From positions 62,001 to 126,000 of the forward strand of contig JAWLED010000001.1 in the NCBI GenBank assembly GCA_041686235.1: 64,000 nucleotides of DNA. Direction: 5' to 3'. The position numbers and the translations under genes were made by a program. The stretch is from JAAAOH01 sp041686235. GTDB taxonomy: Bacteria > Spirochaetota > Spirochaetia > DSM-27196 > PWMO01. The stretch's first letter is position 1; each line of letters opens with the position of its first letter. The notes below the pieces were generated by a model. That model ran no database searches, was not told where the DNA came from, and worked only from the letters and a program-made list of their open reading frames with translations. Positions 15,423 through 24,575 of this stretch are shown here, piece after piece.

Positions 15423-17029
15423 TTTTTAGCTCCCTTCTTCCGTCCTCGCACGGTAAAGATATCGATGGACTCGGCCTTCCCTTTCACTTTTACCGAATCC
15501 CTGTGGCGCAGATCAAAGGATGCATCCAATAAATCGCGCGTCGTTTTAGTAACGATAACTTCCCCGGGCTCTGCGATTCCCTCGAGGCGCGCGGCAACGT
15601 TGACCGTGTCGCCGATTACCGAGTAATCCATCCGGCGCGAGCTCCCGAGATTACCGGCTACCAGAGGGCCGGTATGCATTCCGATCCCTATGTGGAGGTT
15701 GGACGCGTCGCCGGTGAAAAAACTGCGCTCGCTCGAGGCCACGAGACGCTGCATCTCGAGAGCGCAGGCAACTGCGAACTCGGCGTCCTGCTCCTCGGCC
15801 ATCATCGGCACGCCCCACGCAGCCATGACCGCGTCACCGATGAACTTGTCAATGTAGCCGCGGTAGTTGATGATGAGCTCCACGACCTCACTGAAATATG
15901 CATTGAGCACCTCGATTATGTATTCGGGTTCCTTGTCCTCCGAGAAGGTGGTGTAGCCGCGGATATCGGCAAATAGCACGGTGGCGACTTTTTTGTCTCC
16001 ACCCGGCTTCACGAGCTCGGGGTGTTCCATGAGGTTCTCGACGACCTCATTTGAGAGATACCGGGCAAACATGTCTTTCACCTGTCGGCGCTCTTCTACG
16101 GCCACGTTCATCTGCTCTTTCAGCTCTCGCTCTTTCGTTTGGTCGGCGAACAGCAGGGTTATCCCCTCATGGCGACCGCGCTTCCCGCGAAGCGGCGAGA
16201 TGTTGAGCGAGTAATCCATCTCATCGCCGTCATTCTTGTACACACCTTCTATACCGACCACCAGCTCTCCGTTTTTCTCGCTTTTTTCGATACGATCAAA
16301 AACGCGTTTATCCAGTGTTCCCTTGAATACGTCGGCAAGGGGCGAGCCGATCTGCTTGGGCGTGAGTTTGAGCCGTTCACCGGCGGCCCGATTGAAATAC
16401 TCGATCCGCCCGTCGCGGTCGGCGGTAATCAGGAGGTTCTGCATGGATGAGAACACGTTTTCCTGATACCGCTCGAGCGATTCGACCTGGCGCAGCTGCT
16501 CTTTGAGCTCGTCGAACAATCGGCGATTGTCCAGCATACCGCTTGCAAGCGCGGAGAACGAGTCGAGAAAGTAGAAGCGGGCGCGATTGTAGAAATTCTC
16601 TTCTCGGGCGTTGAGCAGCAACACCCCGATTCGGGCCTTCGGCGTTGCAAGGGGTAGCGCGATAGCACTATTCATGGTGTGGCTGAGAAAGAGATCGGAA
16701 AAAAAGGGCTGGTCGCGGTCCAGTACGACGAGGGATTCGCCCGCATCTTGGAGAAAACCGACGAATTGCGAATCGCCCTCGAGCGTGTTGGGCGCCTTGT
16801 ATCTCCCCCGCCGATAGTAGAGCTTGAGCCGCCCGCCTTCGCCCTCAGGGTCTTCGTAGAGGTACAGGCACGCAAGCTCTGAGCGGGTGACGTCTATCGC
16901 TTGTTCAACGAGGACGGAGACGAGGTCTTTGAATCCGAACTCTCGCGAGAGGCGCGAGCTCGCGCGTACGAGCTCATCGAATACTTCACTCTCTACACCT
17001 GCTGCACTCGGCATTCGGCTCTCCGTCAT
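15419..17029 (-). CDS. GAF-PAS adenylate cyclase (class III)
   Basis: A 536-residue protein without membrane span. Residues about 20-185 are a GAF-like sensory domain, about 195-310 a PAS domain (NLLITADRDGRIEYFNRAAGERL), followed by a short signalling helix and a class III cyclase domain from about 345. The metal aspartates are D355 (FADIRGYTTF) and D399 (IGDAVMAAWG). Substrate residues Lys (DKFIGD) and Asp/Thr (VIGDTVNVAARLE) fit ATP rather than GTP, so cAMP is the expected product. It overlaps both neighbours by 4 bases in a three-gene operon. The GAF and PAS ligands are unknown. Confidence 0.92.
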   Translation of the reverse strand: MTESRMPSAAGVESEVFDELVRASSRLSREFGFKDLVSVLVEQAIDVTRSELACLYLYEDPEGEGGRLKLYYRRGRYKAPNTLEGDSQFVGFLQDAGESLVVLDRDQPFFSDLFLSHTMNSAIALPLATPKARIGVLLLNAREENFYNRARFYFLDSFSALASGMLDNRRLFDELKEQLRQVESLERYQENVFSSMQNLLITADRDGRIEYFNRAAGERLKLTPKQIGSPLADVFKGTLDKRVFDRIEKSEKNGELVVGIEGVYKNDGDEMDYSLNISPLRGKRGRHEGITLLFADQTKERELKEQMNVAVEERRQVKDMFARYLSNEVVENLMEHPELVKPGGDKKVATVLFADIRGYTTFSEDKEPEYIIEVLNAYFSEVVELIINYRGYIDKFIGDAVMAAWGVPMMAEEQDAEFAVACALEMQRLVASSERSFFTGDASNLHIGIGMHTGPLVAGNLGSSRRMDYSVIGDTVNVAARLEGIAEPGEVIVTKTTRDLLDASFDLRHRDSVKVKGKAESIDIFTVRGRKKGAKK

Positions 17030-17493
17030 GAACCGCCACTACCAAAGTAGTATCGCATTCCGATACCGCCACCGAAATCGATGTCGGTCTCCGGGAATAT
17101 GCCCACCCCGGGGGCAATCTCGAAGAACACGTCGAGGGGTGCGTCCGCGAACTCGTACGCAAGCCCCACCGGTATCCGAGCCCCGAGCCGTGGATCGTCC
17201 TTCAGCAACACCTTACCACCGATACCGACGTAGACGGGTAACTCCCCGGGGTGCACGTGCAACACATCATTGAAATGAAACAGATAATCGGCGTGAAAAT
17301 AGAACGCTCCCTGTCCGATAAAGGACCAGGCCGCCGCAGCATCCAGAGCGGATGTGTCGTCAAGTCGCAATTTGGCGGAAATTCCCGTCGGCTCTCCGAG
17401 GAGGACCCCCAGGCCGAAGGTTTCAGTTTCGGCGAAGGCACCGCCGAGCGAGAGTACGGACAAAAGAAGGATAACGAGAACTATGCGTTTCAT
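17026..17493 (-). CDS. Small outer-membrane beta-barrel protein (DUF3996/BAPKO_0422-like)
   Basis: A 155-residue exported protein. The ATG at 17493 is preferred to an upstream frame start because GAGAGGA precedes it and a signal peptide follows (MKRIVLVILLLSVLSLGGAFA). The mature part is alternating beta strands with the feature GLGVLLGEPTGISAKLRLDD, VHPGELPVYVGIGGKVLL, and a closing aromatic GGGIGMRYYFG. This resembles the small barrel family described in Borrelia (BAPKO_0422). It overlaps the cyclase gene by 4 bases. Confidence 0.75.
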   Translation of the reverse strand: MKRIVLVILLLSVLSLGGAFAETETFGLGVLLGEPTGISAKLRLDDTSALDAAAAWSFIGQGAFYFHADYLFHFNDVLHVHPGELPVYVGIGGKVLLKDDPRLGARIPVGLAYEFADAPLDVFFEIAPGVGIFPETDIDFGGGIGMRYYFGSGGS

Positions 17494-17622
17494 GCATTCC
17501 TCTCCCACAAAATTGTTTGCTGGTTCGTTACCGTCGCCGGGGTCCCATAATACCACGCGCGTCCATTCCGGAACACCACGGACAGCGAGCCCTGCGATAC
17601 CACCAGATTTGGTAGACGGCTT

Positions 17623-19026
17623 TCAAGACCGGGAGGAAAAGATTTTTTGTACCCGCTCCACGAACTCCTTCTTTGTAATGATAACGATATTGTCGTCGTT
17701 TTGCAGCACATATCCGCCATGTGGAATAATGTGCTCTTCACCCCGCGCTACCGAGACGATGAGCGAAGCGGCGGGCAGTTTTATGTCTTGGATTCGCTTT
17801 CCGTCGCCGCGGCTACCCTCGTCCACGGTAAGCTCCACAATTTCCACACGGCCGTCCGAAATGCTGTGCAGGCTCCGCACTTTGCCGCCCCGCACGATTT
17901 TGAGTATTGAGTTGACTACCGAGTTCTTGATGCTGACGGTTACGTCGATACCGATATTCGAGGCGATCTTCGCGTAGTTGAACTTGTTTACCAGCACCAC
18001 CGCGCGGCCGATACCGAGGTTCTTTCCGTATAACGCGGTTACAATGTTGAGCTCTTGGTTATCAGTAGTCGAGACGACGAGATCTGAGTCTGCAAGATGC
18101 TCTTCCTCGAATACGCCTTCATCCGATATGTCGGCGTTGATCACGAGGGCATCGGGGAAACGCTGTGACACCTCTTTCGATTTGGCAGCATCTCGCTCAA
18201 CAACTTTCACGCTGGGCTTGCCGCCGGACAGCTTCCCTGTCATCCGCCGCACGGCTCCCTGCCTATGTCGCTGCGAGCCGAAAAAGTGCTCCAAAATCAG
18301 CGTGGCAATCTTCCCGCCGCCGATAATAGCGATACGGCGCAACTCCTGCCGCTTTTTGCCGAGGTAGGCAAAGAGTCCCTCGAAGTTACCCTCGGTGGCC
18401 ACGATATAGAGAAGGTCACCCTCTTGGACGACGGTGTCCCCGGAGGGAATTATGTAATCGTCTTGGCGAACAACGACGGCTACGAGAAACCTGAAGTCGA
18501 AATGCCGGTTAATCTCTTGAAGCGGCTTGTCACGAAAATACGAGGCGCGGTCCACGTTGATGTGGCGCATCTGCACCCCGGCGCGCTCGAACAGCATGAC
18601 GTCTGAAGTAGCGCCACGCTCTATGCTTCGCAAGATGGCGTCGGCGGCTTCTACCTCCGGATTGACGATATGATCGACTCCGAGAAAGCTGCGCCCGGTG
18701 ATTTCTGAAGCGGCATAGTCGATATTGCGCACCCGAGCAATGGTCCGGGGCATATCGAACTCAGTGGCGGTCAACCCACAGGCTATGATGTTGACCTCGT
18801 CGGAATCGGTAACCGCTACCAAAAAGTCCGCCCGATCGGTACCCGCCTCTCGCAACGTTTCCACGTTGTTCCCTATGCCGGTGATGACGAGACAGTCGAG
18901 CCGCTGAGATGCCCGGGTTGCCTGGGTCGGGTCGCGCTCGATAAGGACTACGTCCCTGTCTTCGGCAATAAGCTCTCGCGCTAATTGGAAACCCACGGCT
19001 CCCGCGCCTACAATAACGACTTTCAT
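17623..19026 (-). CDS. trkA: Trk potassium uptake regulatory subunit TrkA
   Basis: A 467-residue cytoplasmic protein with two tandem RCK units: each has an NAD-binding Rossmann half (MKVVIVGAGAVGFQLAREL at the start; RRIAIIGGGKIATLILEHF near residue 230) and a TrkA_C half (DYIIPSGDTVVQEGDLLYIV; EHIIPHGGYVLQNDDNIVII). It gates a TrkH-type channel, which is not adjacent here. ATG 19026 is fixed by this motif and by a promoter whose -10 box lies only 9 bases upstream, so the mRNA is probably leaderless. Confidence 0.93.
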   Translation of the reverse strand: MKVVIVGAGAVGFQLARELIAEDRDVVLIERDPTQATRASQRLDCLVITGIGNNVETLREAGTDRADFLVAVTDSDEVNIIACGLTATEFDMPRTIARVRNIDYAASEITGRSFLGVDHIVNPEVEAADAILRSIERGATSDVMLFERAGVQMRHINVDRASYFRDKPLQEINRHFDFRFLVAVVVRQDDYIIPSGDTVVQEGDLLYIVATEGNFEGLFAYLGKKRQELRRIAIIGGGKIATLILEHFFGSQRHRQGAVRRMTGKLSGGKPSVKVVERDAAKSKEVSQRFPDALVINADISDEGVFEEEHLADSDLVVSTTDNQELNIVTALYGKNLGIGRAVVLVNKFNYAKIASNIGIDVTVSIKNSVVNSILKIVRGGKVRSLHSISDGRVEIVELTVDEGSRGDGKRIQDIKLPAASLIVSVARGEEHIIPHGGYVLQNDDNIVIITKKEFVERVQKIFSSRS

Positions 19027-19035
19027 GGAGCGTCC

Positions 19036-19064
19036 CTTATAGCAAGAGGTGAGAACCGTGTCAA
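19036..19064 (-). promoter_or_regulatory. trkA promoter, predicts leaderless mRNA
   Basis: TTGACA (19059-19064) and TATAAG (19036-19041) are 17 bases apart. The -10 box ends 9 bases before the ATG, so the expected transcription start is 1-3 bases from the start codon. The apparent AAGGGA ribosome-binding site overlaps the -10 box and would not be transcribed. Confidence 0.75.
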
Positions 19065-19096
19065 ACGCGGAGCCGGCCGCCCCACGCGATGCCGCT

Positions 19097-19771
19097 TCAT
19101 CCGCGCATGAGCTCCGAGAGCCGTATCCACTCGCCGCGATCGCCCCGACGGTAGCGGCGGTAGGGCTCACCGTCCGGCGAGGAGATGAACCGGCGGTTCA
19201 ACCGGTCGAGCTCGTCATTAACCTCGGCCATGTCGATGCGGCCATGATAGTCGAAATACGCCCCCGCGTGCTCCCGGGATAGGTGAGCGAAGTTCAAATC
19301 GCACCAGGCATCGATATGGCTGTTTCCGGGTACCTGCGCCCCCGTCTCGTCGTACTCATAAAGCCGGTAGGCAAGCGGTAAGCCGTGGGTCCGGCAGATG
19401 ACCGGCCGCGCGGCATACACCGTACACTCTCCCTCGCGACCGAGAAAGGCGCACCGCCGTCGTCGTTCTTGCTGATACGGGTTCGCCGTCGTTCCGTAGG
19501 GCGTGCGATCGCGGCTCCCCCGTGCGGCACGCTCTTCGGGAGTGTGGCCCTCGTCCTGCGGCGGCCCGCCGAGTTGCTCGGGGCGGGGATACCCGCCCTC
19601 CTCGAGGGCGCGCCTCAGCGCTTCGTATTCGATCGGCAGTACCGAGATATCCTCGCAGCAGAAAAAGCATCCGCGCCGACACTGCACTTCCTCGGCGTAG
19701 CGCTCGAACAAGTCCTTGCTCCATCGGCTCGCGGATCTGCGGAGCTCATAGTACTCATCGAGAGGTGACAT
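19097..19771 (-). CDS. YkgJ-family cysteine-cluster protein
   Basis: A 224-residue cytoplasmic protein with the Zn/Fe-chelating pattern of the YkgJ (CxxCxxxCC) family: CRRGCFFCCEDISVLP at about residues 30-45, then CAFLGREGECTVYAARPVICRTHG, and a downstream WCDLNF. The central part carries an insertion rich in charged residues (PEQLGGPPQDEGHTPEERAARG). ATG 19771 follows a GGGGG stretch; a GTG 12 bases earlier is possible. Function of the family is unknown. Confidence 0.85.
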   Translation of the reverse strand: MSPLDEYYELRRSASRWSKDLFERYAEEVQCRRGCFFCCEDISVLPIEYEALRRALEEGGYPRPEQLGGPPQDEGHTPEERAARGSRDRTPYGTTANPYQQERRRRCAFLGREGECTVYAARPVICRTHGLPLAYRLYEYDETGAQVPGNSHIDAWCDLNFAHLSREHAGAYFDYHGRIDMAEVNDELDRLNRRFISSPDGEPYRRYRRGDRGEWIRLSELMRG

Positions 19772-19880
19772 GTTCGCCCCCACCTTCCGGTTCGCGCTCC
19801 AGTCGCAGGTTGCAGGCGAGCTCGTCGAGGCCCGCTTGCTCGTCGACGTCTAGAATTTCGTAGTGCTTAGAACTCAGCAT
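19755..19880 (-). CDS. Possible small ORF overlapping the YkgJ gene start
   Basis: A 41-codon frame (MLSSKHYEILDVDEQ...) ends 16 bases inside the YkgJ gene. There is no clear Shine-Dalgarno. The overlap could couple translation of the two. Sequence is acidic and unlike any family I know. It may equally be chance. Confidence 0.25.
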   Translation of the reverse strand: MLSSKHYEILDVDEQAGLDELACNLRLEREPEGGGEHVTSR

Positions 19881-19944
19881 GGCCGGCTGCCGTCATTCGG
19901 CGCCGGCTTCGAGCGACTCTACCCGGCCTGTCACCGGCAAACGC

Positions 19945-20415
19945 TTACTGCGGCGGATTCTCGTCGAGGATGTCGGAGATCTTCTCCCAGGCCTCTTCCC
20001 GGAATCTCTGAAACTGCTCGGCGCTCTCGTCGTCGTCGAGGTAAGCCAACAGGCCTTCCGCCTGCCGGATGAGGAGCTCGTGAGCTTCGATCATGTTTTC
20101 TATGATGCCGCGATCGCCTTCAGAGACCACGTTCCGATCTACGAGCTGCCGGAGGGCCTCTGCCGAGCTCTCGTGAAGAGCGATCGATTCCTCGGCAAGA
20201 TCCTCTGCTGTAGACTGTTGGTAATTACCGCTCGCATACCCGTCTGCAACGGTAGCCAATACGACATACGAGGAATAGAGGTTAGACGCGCCGAGCGAGC
20301 CAACGGCATACAGCGCGGGGTCGTCTTCCTGCGCAACCGCGGCAGACGTAACAGCCAGGAACAAAACGATGACAATACTCAACACCGACGCTCGACCTGC
20401 ATAGCTACGTTTCAT
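19945..20415 (-). CDS. Small exported helical protein of unknown function
   Basis: A 156-residue protein with a signal peptide (MKRSYAGRASVLSIVIVLFLAV, cleavage near AVAQ). The mature part is acidic and predominantly helical, rich in Ala, Glu and Leu, without Cys. No known domain recognised. It lies 24 bases downstream of the M16C protease gene on the same strand, so it could be cotranscribed. The start lacks a good ribosome-binding site. Confidence 0.7.
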   Translation of the reverse strand: MKRSYAGRASVLSIVIVLFLAVTSAAVAQEDDPALYAVGSLGASNLYSSYVVLATVADGYASGNYQQSTAEDLAEESIALHESSAEALRQLVDRNVVSEGDRGIIENMIEAHELLIRQAEGLLAYLDDDESAEQFQRFREEAWEKISDILDENPPQ

Positions 20416-20439
20416 AGTCTGCTTGGAACTCTATACCGG

Positions 20440-23439
20440 TTAGAGATGAAGTTCAAGCGTCCGTTCCAGTAACCCCGGGTATTGTTCGGCGGCCTCTTCG
20501 ACCGCCGATCTCGAGCCCATTACGCTCGCATGTGCATCGGTGAACCGCCCCGCCAAGCGCCGAGCGGCCTCCTGCACATCCGGCACCTCGACACCAAGAA
20601 GCTGATCGCGATTCCACTGCCGCAACTCGTCGGAAATGCCATACAACGCCCGCTTGAGGCTCACAATGCATTTCTGCCCCGGCGAAAGCGGTCTCGAATC
20701 CTGTCCCACACCTGAGATTATTGCAAGATCGAGGCTTGCCCGATCCACTCCACTGAGCGAGGTTTCCTCGAGGCCACGTCGAAACGCGTCGATGGTTTCG
20801 GCGATTTGGGGGTCGCGGTAGGAAGCAAACGAGAATACCCGCTCGAGCGCTCGGCTTCCGGCCATGGCCCCGTAGGCACCGCCTTTCATCCGAATCTCTT
20901 CCCAGAGAAACCCGGTGCGAAGCAGGTGGGCCAGCACGGACTCCGGCACGTGCTCGGGTTCCCGCACGTGCGCCCCCTCCACGCTCGCGCCGACGTAGTT
21001 GACGCTTGCACTAACGAGAATCGATTCGTAACGCGTGGTCGCCGCCGGGGACTGCGGCTCGGGCGTTTGCAGTGCGGCCGGCTCCGGACCGGCGGCCTGA
21101 GCCGCCGGGGACTGCGGCGCCGCGGACTGCGGTTCCGCCGCCTGCGTTTCGCCCGGCAAGCCTGCAACAAACTCCTGTGTGAGCGAAACGACGTCCTCGC
21201 GCACGTCCTCTTCACAGGCGACGGCCACGTGAGCACCACTTTGCCGAATTACCGCACGACGAAGCTCCTCGAGCCGGCCGGCCACCGTATCGATCGGCTC
21301 ATTTGAAAGCTGCTCGAGGAACACCAGCTGGCTCAAGCCCTTCCACCGCTCCTCGATCTCCGACGTCCTCGAGAGGCCGCGCGCACTGCGCAGGCTCACA
21401 TAAGAGTGTCCCGAGGGGAGCACCGAGCTTCGAAAGTCGTTTCTGAGCTCCTGAAGTACCGCCTCGAGTCGCTCATGGTTGCCGAAGTCGGGTCGGACGA
21501 ACACGCCCTCGAGAAGCGAAAGCGCGTCACTGAGGGAATGCGGCAGCGCCTTGAGCCGCACGAACAGATGCCGGCGAATATCGTTCTCGTCCTCGACGCG
21601 CGTGCCGGCATCGAGGCGAAAGGACAGCCCGCCGGCGTGGGTCGCCAACTCGCGGGCGAGGTCCTCGTAGGCCATATCGGTCAGGCCGCACTCGGTGGCC
21701 ACCGAGGTGTAGAGCGTCAGGTAGTCCTGCAAATGCTCGGGTACGTGGGAGAGATCGAAGGCAACGTCGAGATAGACCACTCCGTTGGTAAAGAGCTCAT
21801 GCGTCATAAGGGGAACACCCGGCGCCGCTTCTTGTTGATCGAACGGAATGCTTTCGACGGTGCGAGGCAGGTCGTCGACGGTGAGAAATGGAATCTTTGC
21901 AATGTCCTCGGGTGCGTCGGGCTCACTTTGAATTGCCGATAACCGTTCTTGCTTCTCCCGCACCCGCTGCTTTTCAGCTTCATCCATCTGTTCGAGCTTT
22001 TCGCGGAGCTCCGACTCCTCCGCCTCCCGGTGGCGCTGCGCCTCCTCGGCGTCGGGCTCGACGATGAGCGTCGAGCGATGCGGATTCTCGAGCAGATGCT
22101 GTTCTATGAGTGACTCGAAAAACCGCGGCTCTCGCTCTATCCGCTCGCGAAGCGACTCGAAAACCCGCGTAAACTCGAGCGTTTTTTCGGGAGCTTCTCC
22201 GTGCAGCCATCCGCGAAGAGACCGTCGCATAAGTCGCAAGCCAAAGGGGCCCCCACGGATTTCCCGGTTTCGAAACTCCACCGATCGTAACGCCGCCGTC
22301 ACGAGCTCCGATTCGATGCCTTCACGCACTAACCGGCGTAGCTCGCCGAGGATGAGCTCCTCGATCTCTGGGGCTCGCTCGGCCTCGGTGCCTCTCATGC
22401 CCACCGAAAAGCCCATCTCCAGCAACTCGGTTTCCAAGCCGGTAGGCGCCGAGAGATCCTCGCCGAGGGGGGACTCGGCAATGGCACGATACAACGGCGA
22501 GCCGGAGTGTCCGAGGAGAATCGCCGAGAGCACCTCGAAGGCCAGCGTCTGAAAGGAATCCGTTACCGGCGGGAGCAGCCAGTTGAGCGTTACCGACGAA
22601 CGAGACTCTTCCTCTTCGTTGTCGATGGGGTATGTCTTGGTGAGTCTCACCGGCTCGCTCCAGCGCGGCTGCCGAGCGATAGGTACCTCGCCCGGCTCCA
22701 CCGGATCGAACGCGGACAAGAACTCCTCCTCGAGGAACTCCAGATACCGCTCGGTTTCGATGTTCCCATAGAGGAATATGCGGGCATTTTGTGGGTGATA
22801 GTAACGACGGTGGAAGTCAACGAAGCGTTCGTAGTCGAGCGAGGGAATGACCTGTGGGTCGCCGCCCGAGTCGTGGCCATACGGGGTGTCCGGCAGTAAG
22901 GAGCGCAGCGACCACTCCTCGGCAATCGAGTCGTGGGTGGAGTAATTGCCCTTCATCTCGTTATAGACGACGCCGGTTCGCTCGAGTGCCCCGTTCTCGT
23001 CGAACTGAATACGGTGGCCCTCCTGGGCAAACATTTCGGGGCGGATAAGCGGAAAGAATACCGCGTCCCCGTACACCTTCATGATGTTGAAGAGATCTGC
23101 CTCTACGGGACTGGCGGCCGGATACACCGTCTTATCCGGGAAGGTCATCGCGTTGAGGAAGGTGTTCATGCTTCCCCGCATGAGCACGAGAAAAGGATCT
23201 TTGAGCGGATAGCGCTTCGAGCCACACAACACGGTATGCTCGAGGATATGAGCTATGCCGGAGGAGTCCGCCGGGGGCGTCTTGAACGCAAAAGCAAAGA
23301 CGTTTTCCGGGTCTTCGTTATGTACGTGATAGACCTCGCATCCGGTGGCCTGGTGACGGTACAGGCGACCCTCGGAGCGATACTCTTGCAGCGGGCTGGT
23401 GGAAATCGGCTCGAAGCCGTGGATGGTCGTATTCTTCAT
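20440..23439 (-). CDS. M16C insulinase-family metalloprotease (PreP/dentilysin-like)
   Basis: A 999-residue zinc protease. The inverted zinc motif is H64-I-L-E67-H68 (GIAHILEHTVLCGS), with the downstream Glu in the VVYNEMKGNYSTHDS region. Four structural repeats are linked by a charged hinge (DEAEKQRVREKQERL). The protein is the size of PreP/CYM1 and of the treponemal enzyme. It degrades small unstructured peptides. No signal peptide is seen, so it is probably cytoplasmic. Near residues 755-800 there is an unusual Ala/Pro/Gln-rich linker made of PQS/PAA repeats. ATG 23439 is preferred over a TTG four codons earlier. Confidence 0.92.
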   Translation of the reverse strand: MKNTTIHGFEPISTSPLQEYRSEGRLYRHQATGCEVYHVHNEDPENVFAFAFKTPPADSSGIAHILEHTVLCGSKRYPLKDPFLVLMRGSMNTFLNAMTFPDKTVYPAASPVEADLFNIMKVYGDAVFFPLIRPEMFAQEGHRIQFDENGALERTGVVYNEMKGNYSTHDSIAEEWSLRSLLPDTPYGHDSGGDPQVIPSLDYERFVDFHRRYYHPQNARIFLYGNIETERYLEFLEEEFLSAFDPVEPGEVPIARQPRWSEPVRLTKTYPIDNEEEESRSSVTLNWLLPPVTDSFQTLAFEVLSAILLGHSGSPLYRAIAESPLGEDLSAPTGLETELLEMGFSVGMRGTEAERAPEIEELILGELRRLVREGIESELVTAALRSVEFRNREIRGGPFGLRLMRRSLRGWLHGEAPEKTLEFTRVFESLRERIEREPRFFESLIEQHLLENPHRSTLIVEPDAEEAQRHREAEESELREKLEQMDEAEKQRVREKQERLSAIQSEPDAPEDIAKIPFLTVDDLPRTVESIPFDQQEAAPGVPLMTHELFTNGVVYLDVAFDLSHVPEHLQDYLTLYTSVATECGLTDMAYEDLARELATHAGGLSFRLDAGTRVEDENDIRRHLFVRLKALPHSLSDALSLLEGVFVRPDFGNHERLEAVLQELRNDFRSSVLPSGHSYVSLRSARGLSRTSEIEERWKGLSQLVFLEQLSNEPIDTVAGRLEELRRAVIRQSGAHVAVACEEDVREDVVSLTQEFVAGLPGETQAAEPQSAAPQSPAAQAAGPEPAALQTPEPQSPAATTRYESILVSASVNYVGASVEGAHVREPEHVPESVLAHLLRTGFLWEEIRMKGGAYGAMAGSRALERVFSFASYRDPQIAETIDAFRRGLEETSLSGVDRASLDLAIISGVGQDSRPLSPGQKCIVSLKRALYGISDELRQWNRDQLLGVEVPDVQEAARRLAGRFTDAHASVMGSRSAVEEAAEQYPGLLERTLELHL
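21041..21117. repeat. GC-rich repeat inside the M16C protease gene
   Basis: The 17-base sequence GCCGCCGGGGACTGCGG occurs at 21041-21057 and 21101-21117, period 60 (20 codons, in frame). It encodes a Pro-Gln-Ser-Pro-Ala-Ala linker between the third and fourth protease domains. Confidence 0.7.
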
Positions 23440-23499
23440 GTGATGTTCCAATGGTATGATGGTATAGTATAGGAGCCTCGGTTCCTTGGGATCGGGGTT

Positions 23500-23832
23500 T
23501 CAATCGCGAACGAGCTTGCCGGGCCAATCGCCTACGCCGCCGAAGTTGGTCACGTTGCGATACCCCATCGAGACGAGCACGTTCCGGGCGAACTCTGAAC
23601 GGTTGCCGCTGCGGCAGTATAGTATGATACGGGCATCTTTGTCGTCGGTCGGCGGGTCATCGAAGATCCGTTCGTGGGAGATGTTCTTTGCGGTGGGAAT
23701 ATGCCCTAACCGATATTCGTCCGGCGTTCGCACGTCGACGAGGATGATACCCCGCGGGTTCTCACTAACGAGCCGAACAAGCTCACTACCGCTGAGACCG
23801 CCGCTGTCGGATGAATTCGAGAATAGCCTCAC
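23500..23832 (-). CDS. Rhodanese-domain protein
   Basis: A 110-residue single-domain rhodanese. The GTG at 23832 has a perfect TAAGGAGG 5 bases upstream; longer frames overlap the preceding gene. The active-site loop is CRSGNR after the strand ARIILY, and the structural motif VDVRTPDEYRLGHIPTAKNI is typical. It probably transfers sulfane sulfur. As third gene after patB and mtnN it fits sulfur amino acid metabolism. Confidence 0.92.
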   Translation of the reverse strand: MRLFSNSSDSGGLSGSELVRLVSENPRGIILVDVRTPDEYRLGHIPTAKNISHERIFDDPPTDDKDARIILYCRSGNRSEFARNVLVSMGYRNVTNFGGVGDWPGKLVRD

Positions 23833-23846
23833 GTCTTCCTCCTTAC

Positions 23847-24575
23847 CTAATCCGTATTCGACAAAGCTTCCATGACGTGGTCGACGAGCTCCCACGCCGT
23901 GCGGGATGCCTGCTGCACGAATTGAGCGAAGTTCACCGAGGTCGAGGCGTCCGCCTTGTCCGAGATGGTGCGCATGATGAGGAACGGGATCTCGTTAACC
24001 GTGGCAACAAGTCCCGCGGAGGCTCCCTCCATTTCCACTGCGTCCCCGGCCAACTCGTCGCGAAGGTAACGGTCCGATGCGTCCTTCGAAGTTACGATGA
24101 ATCTATCGCCGGTGAGAACCCGCCCTACCCGAACGGTTCCCGTACTCGGGCGGCACGTGCGGGCCAAAGCAACGAGCTGCGGGTCGCACGAGAGGATGCG
24201 GTAGGGTGTGTAGGGTACCTCACCAAGCTCGAAGCCCAGTGCGGTTACGTCCATGTCGTACTGCATACAGGACTCCGCGATGAGCGTGTCACCAATTTCC
24301 AGCGCGGGATTGAGCGCTCCGGCCACACCGGTAAACAAAATGCGACTCGGTGCGTAGCGGTCTGTAAGGTACTGAGTCAGCATTGCCGAGAGGCTCTTGC
24401 CCACTCCGGAGCGCGAAATGACGACCTCATGCCCGCGAATGCTGCCTTCGCTCACGGTGTAGCCACGCCGGTTTGAAATGCTCCTCACATCTGCGTGCTC
24501 GCGAAACGCCTCGACCTCATCATCCAGCGCTCCCAAGATCAGTGTCCGATCGAGATTCGCGTTTTCAGGGCTCAC
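23847..24575 (-). CDS. mtnN: 5'-methylthioadenosine/S-adenosylhomocysteine nucleosidase
   Basis: A 242-residue MTA/SAH nucleosidase (Pfs) that cleaves adenine from MTA or SAH. Start GTG 24575 overlaps the patB stop by 2 bases and has AGGAGG 5 bases upstream; the frame extends further but only through the patB coding region. Motifs: ILGALDDEVEAF at the N-terminus, GVAGALNPALEIGDTLIAE, catalytic Glu in VEMEGASAG and catalytic Asp in MRTISDKAD. It regenerates the methyl cycle together with the neighbouring beta-lyase. No luxS is seen nearby. Confidence 0.93.
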   Translation of the reverse strand: MSPENANLDRTLILGALDDEVEAFREHADVRSISNRRGYTVSEGSIRGHEVVISRSGVGKSLSAMLTQYLTDRYAPSRILFTGVAGALNPALEIGDTLIAESCMQYDMDVTALGFELGEVPYTPYRILSCDPQLVALARTCRPSTGTVRVGRVLTGDRFIVTSKDASDRYLRDELAGDAVEMEGASAGLVATVNEIPFLIMRTISDKADASTSVNFAQFVQQASRTAWELVDHVMEALSNTD

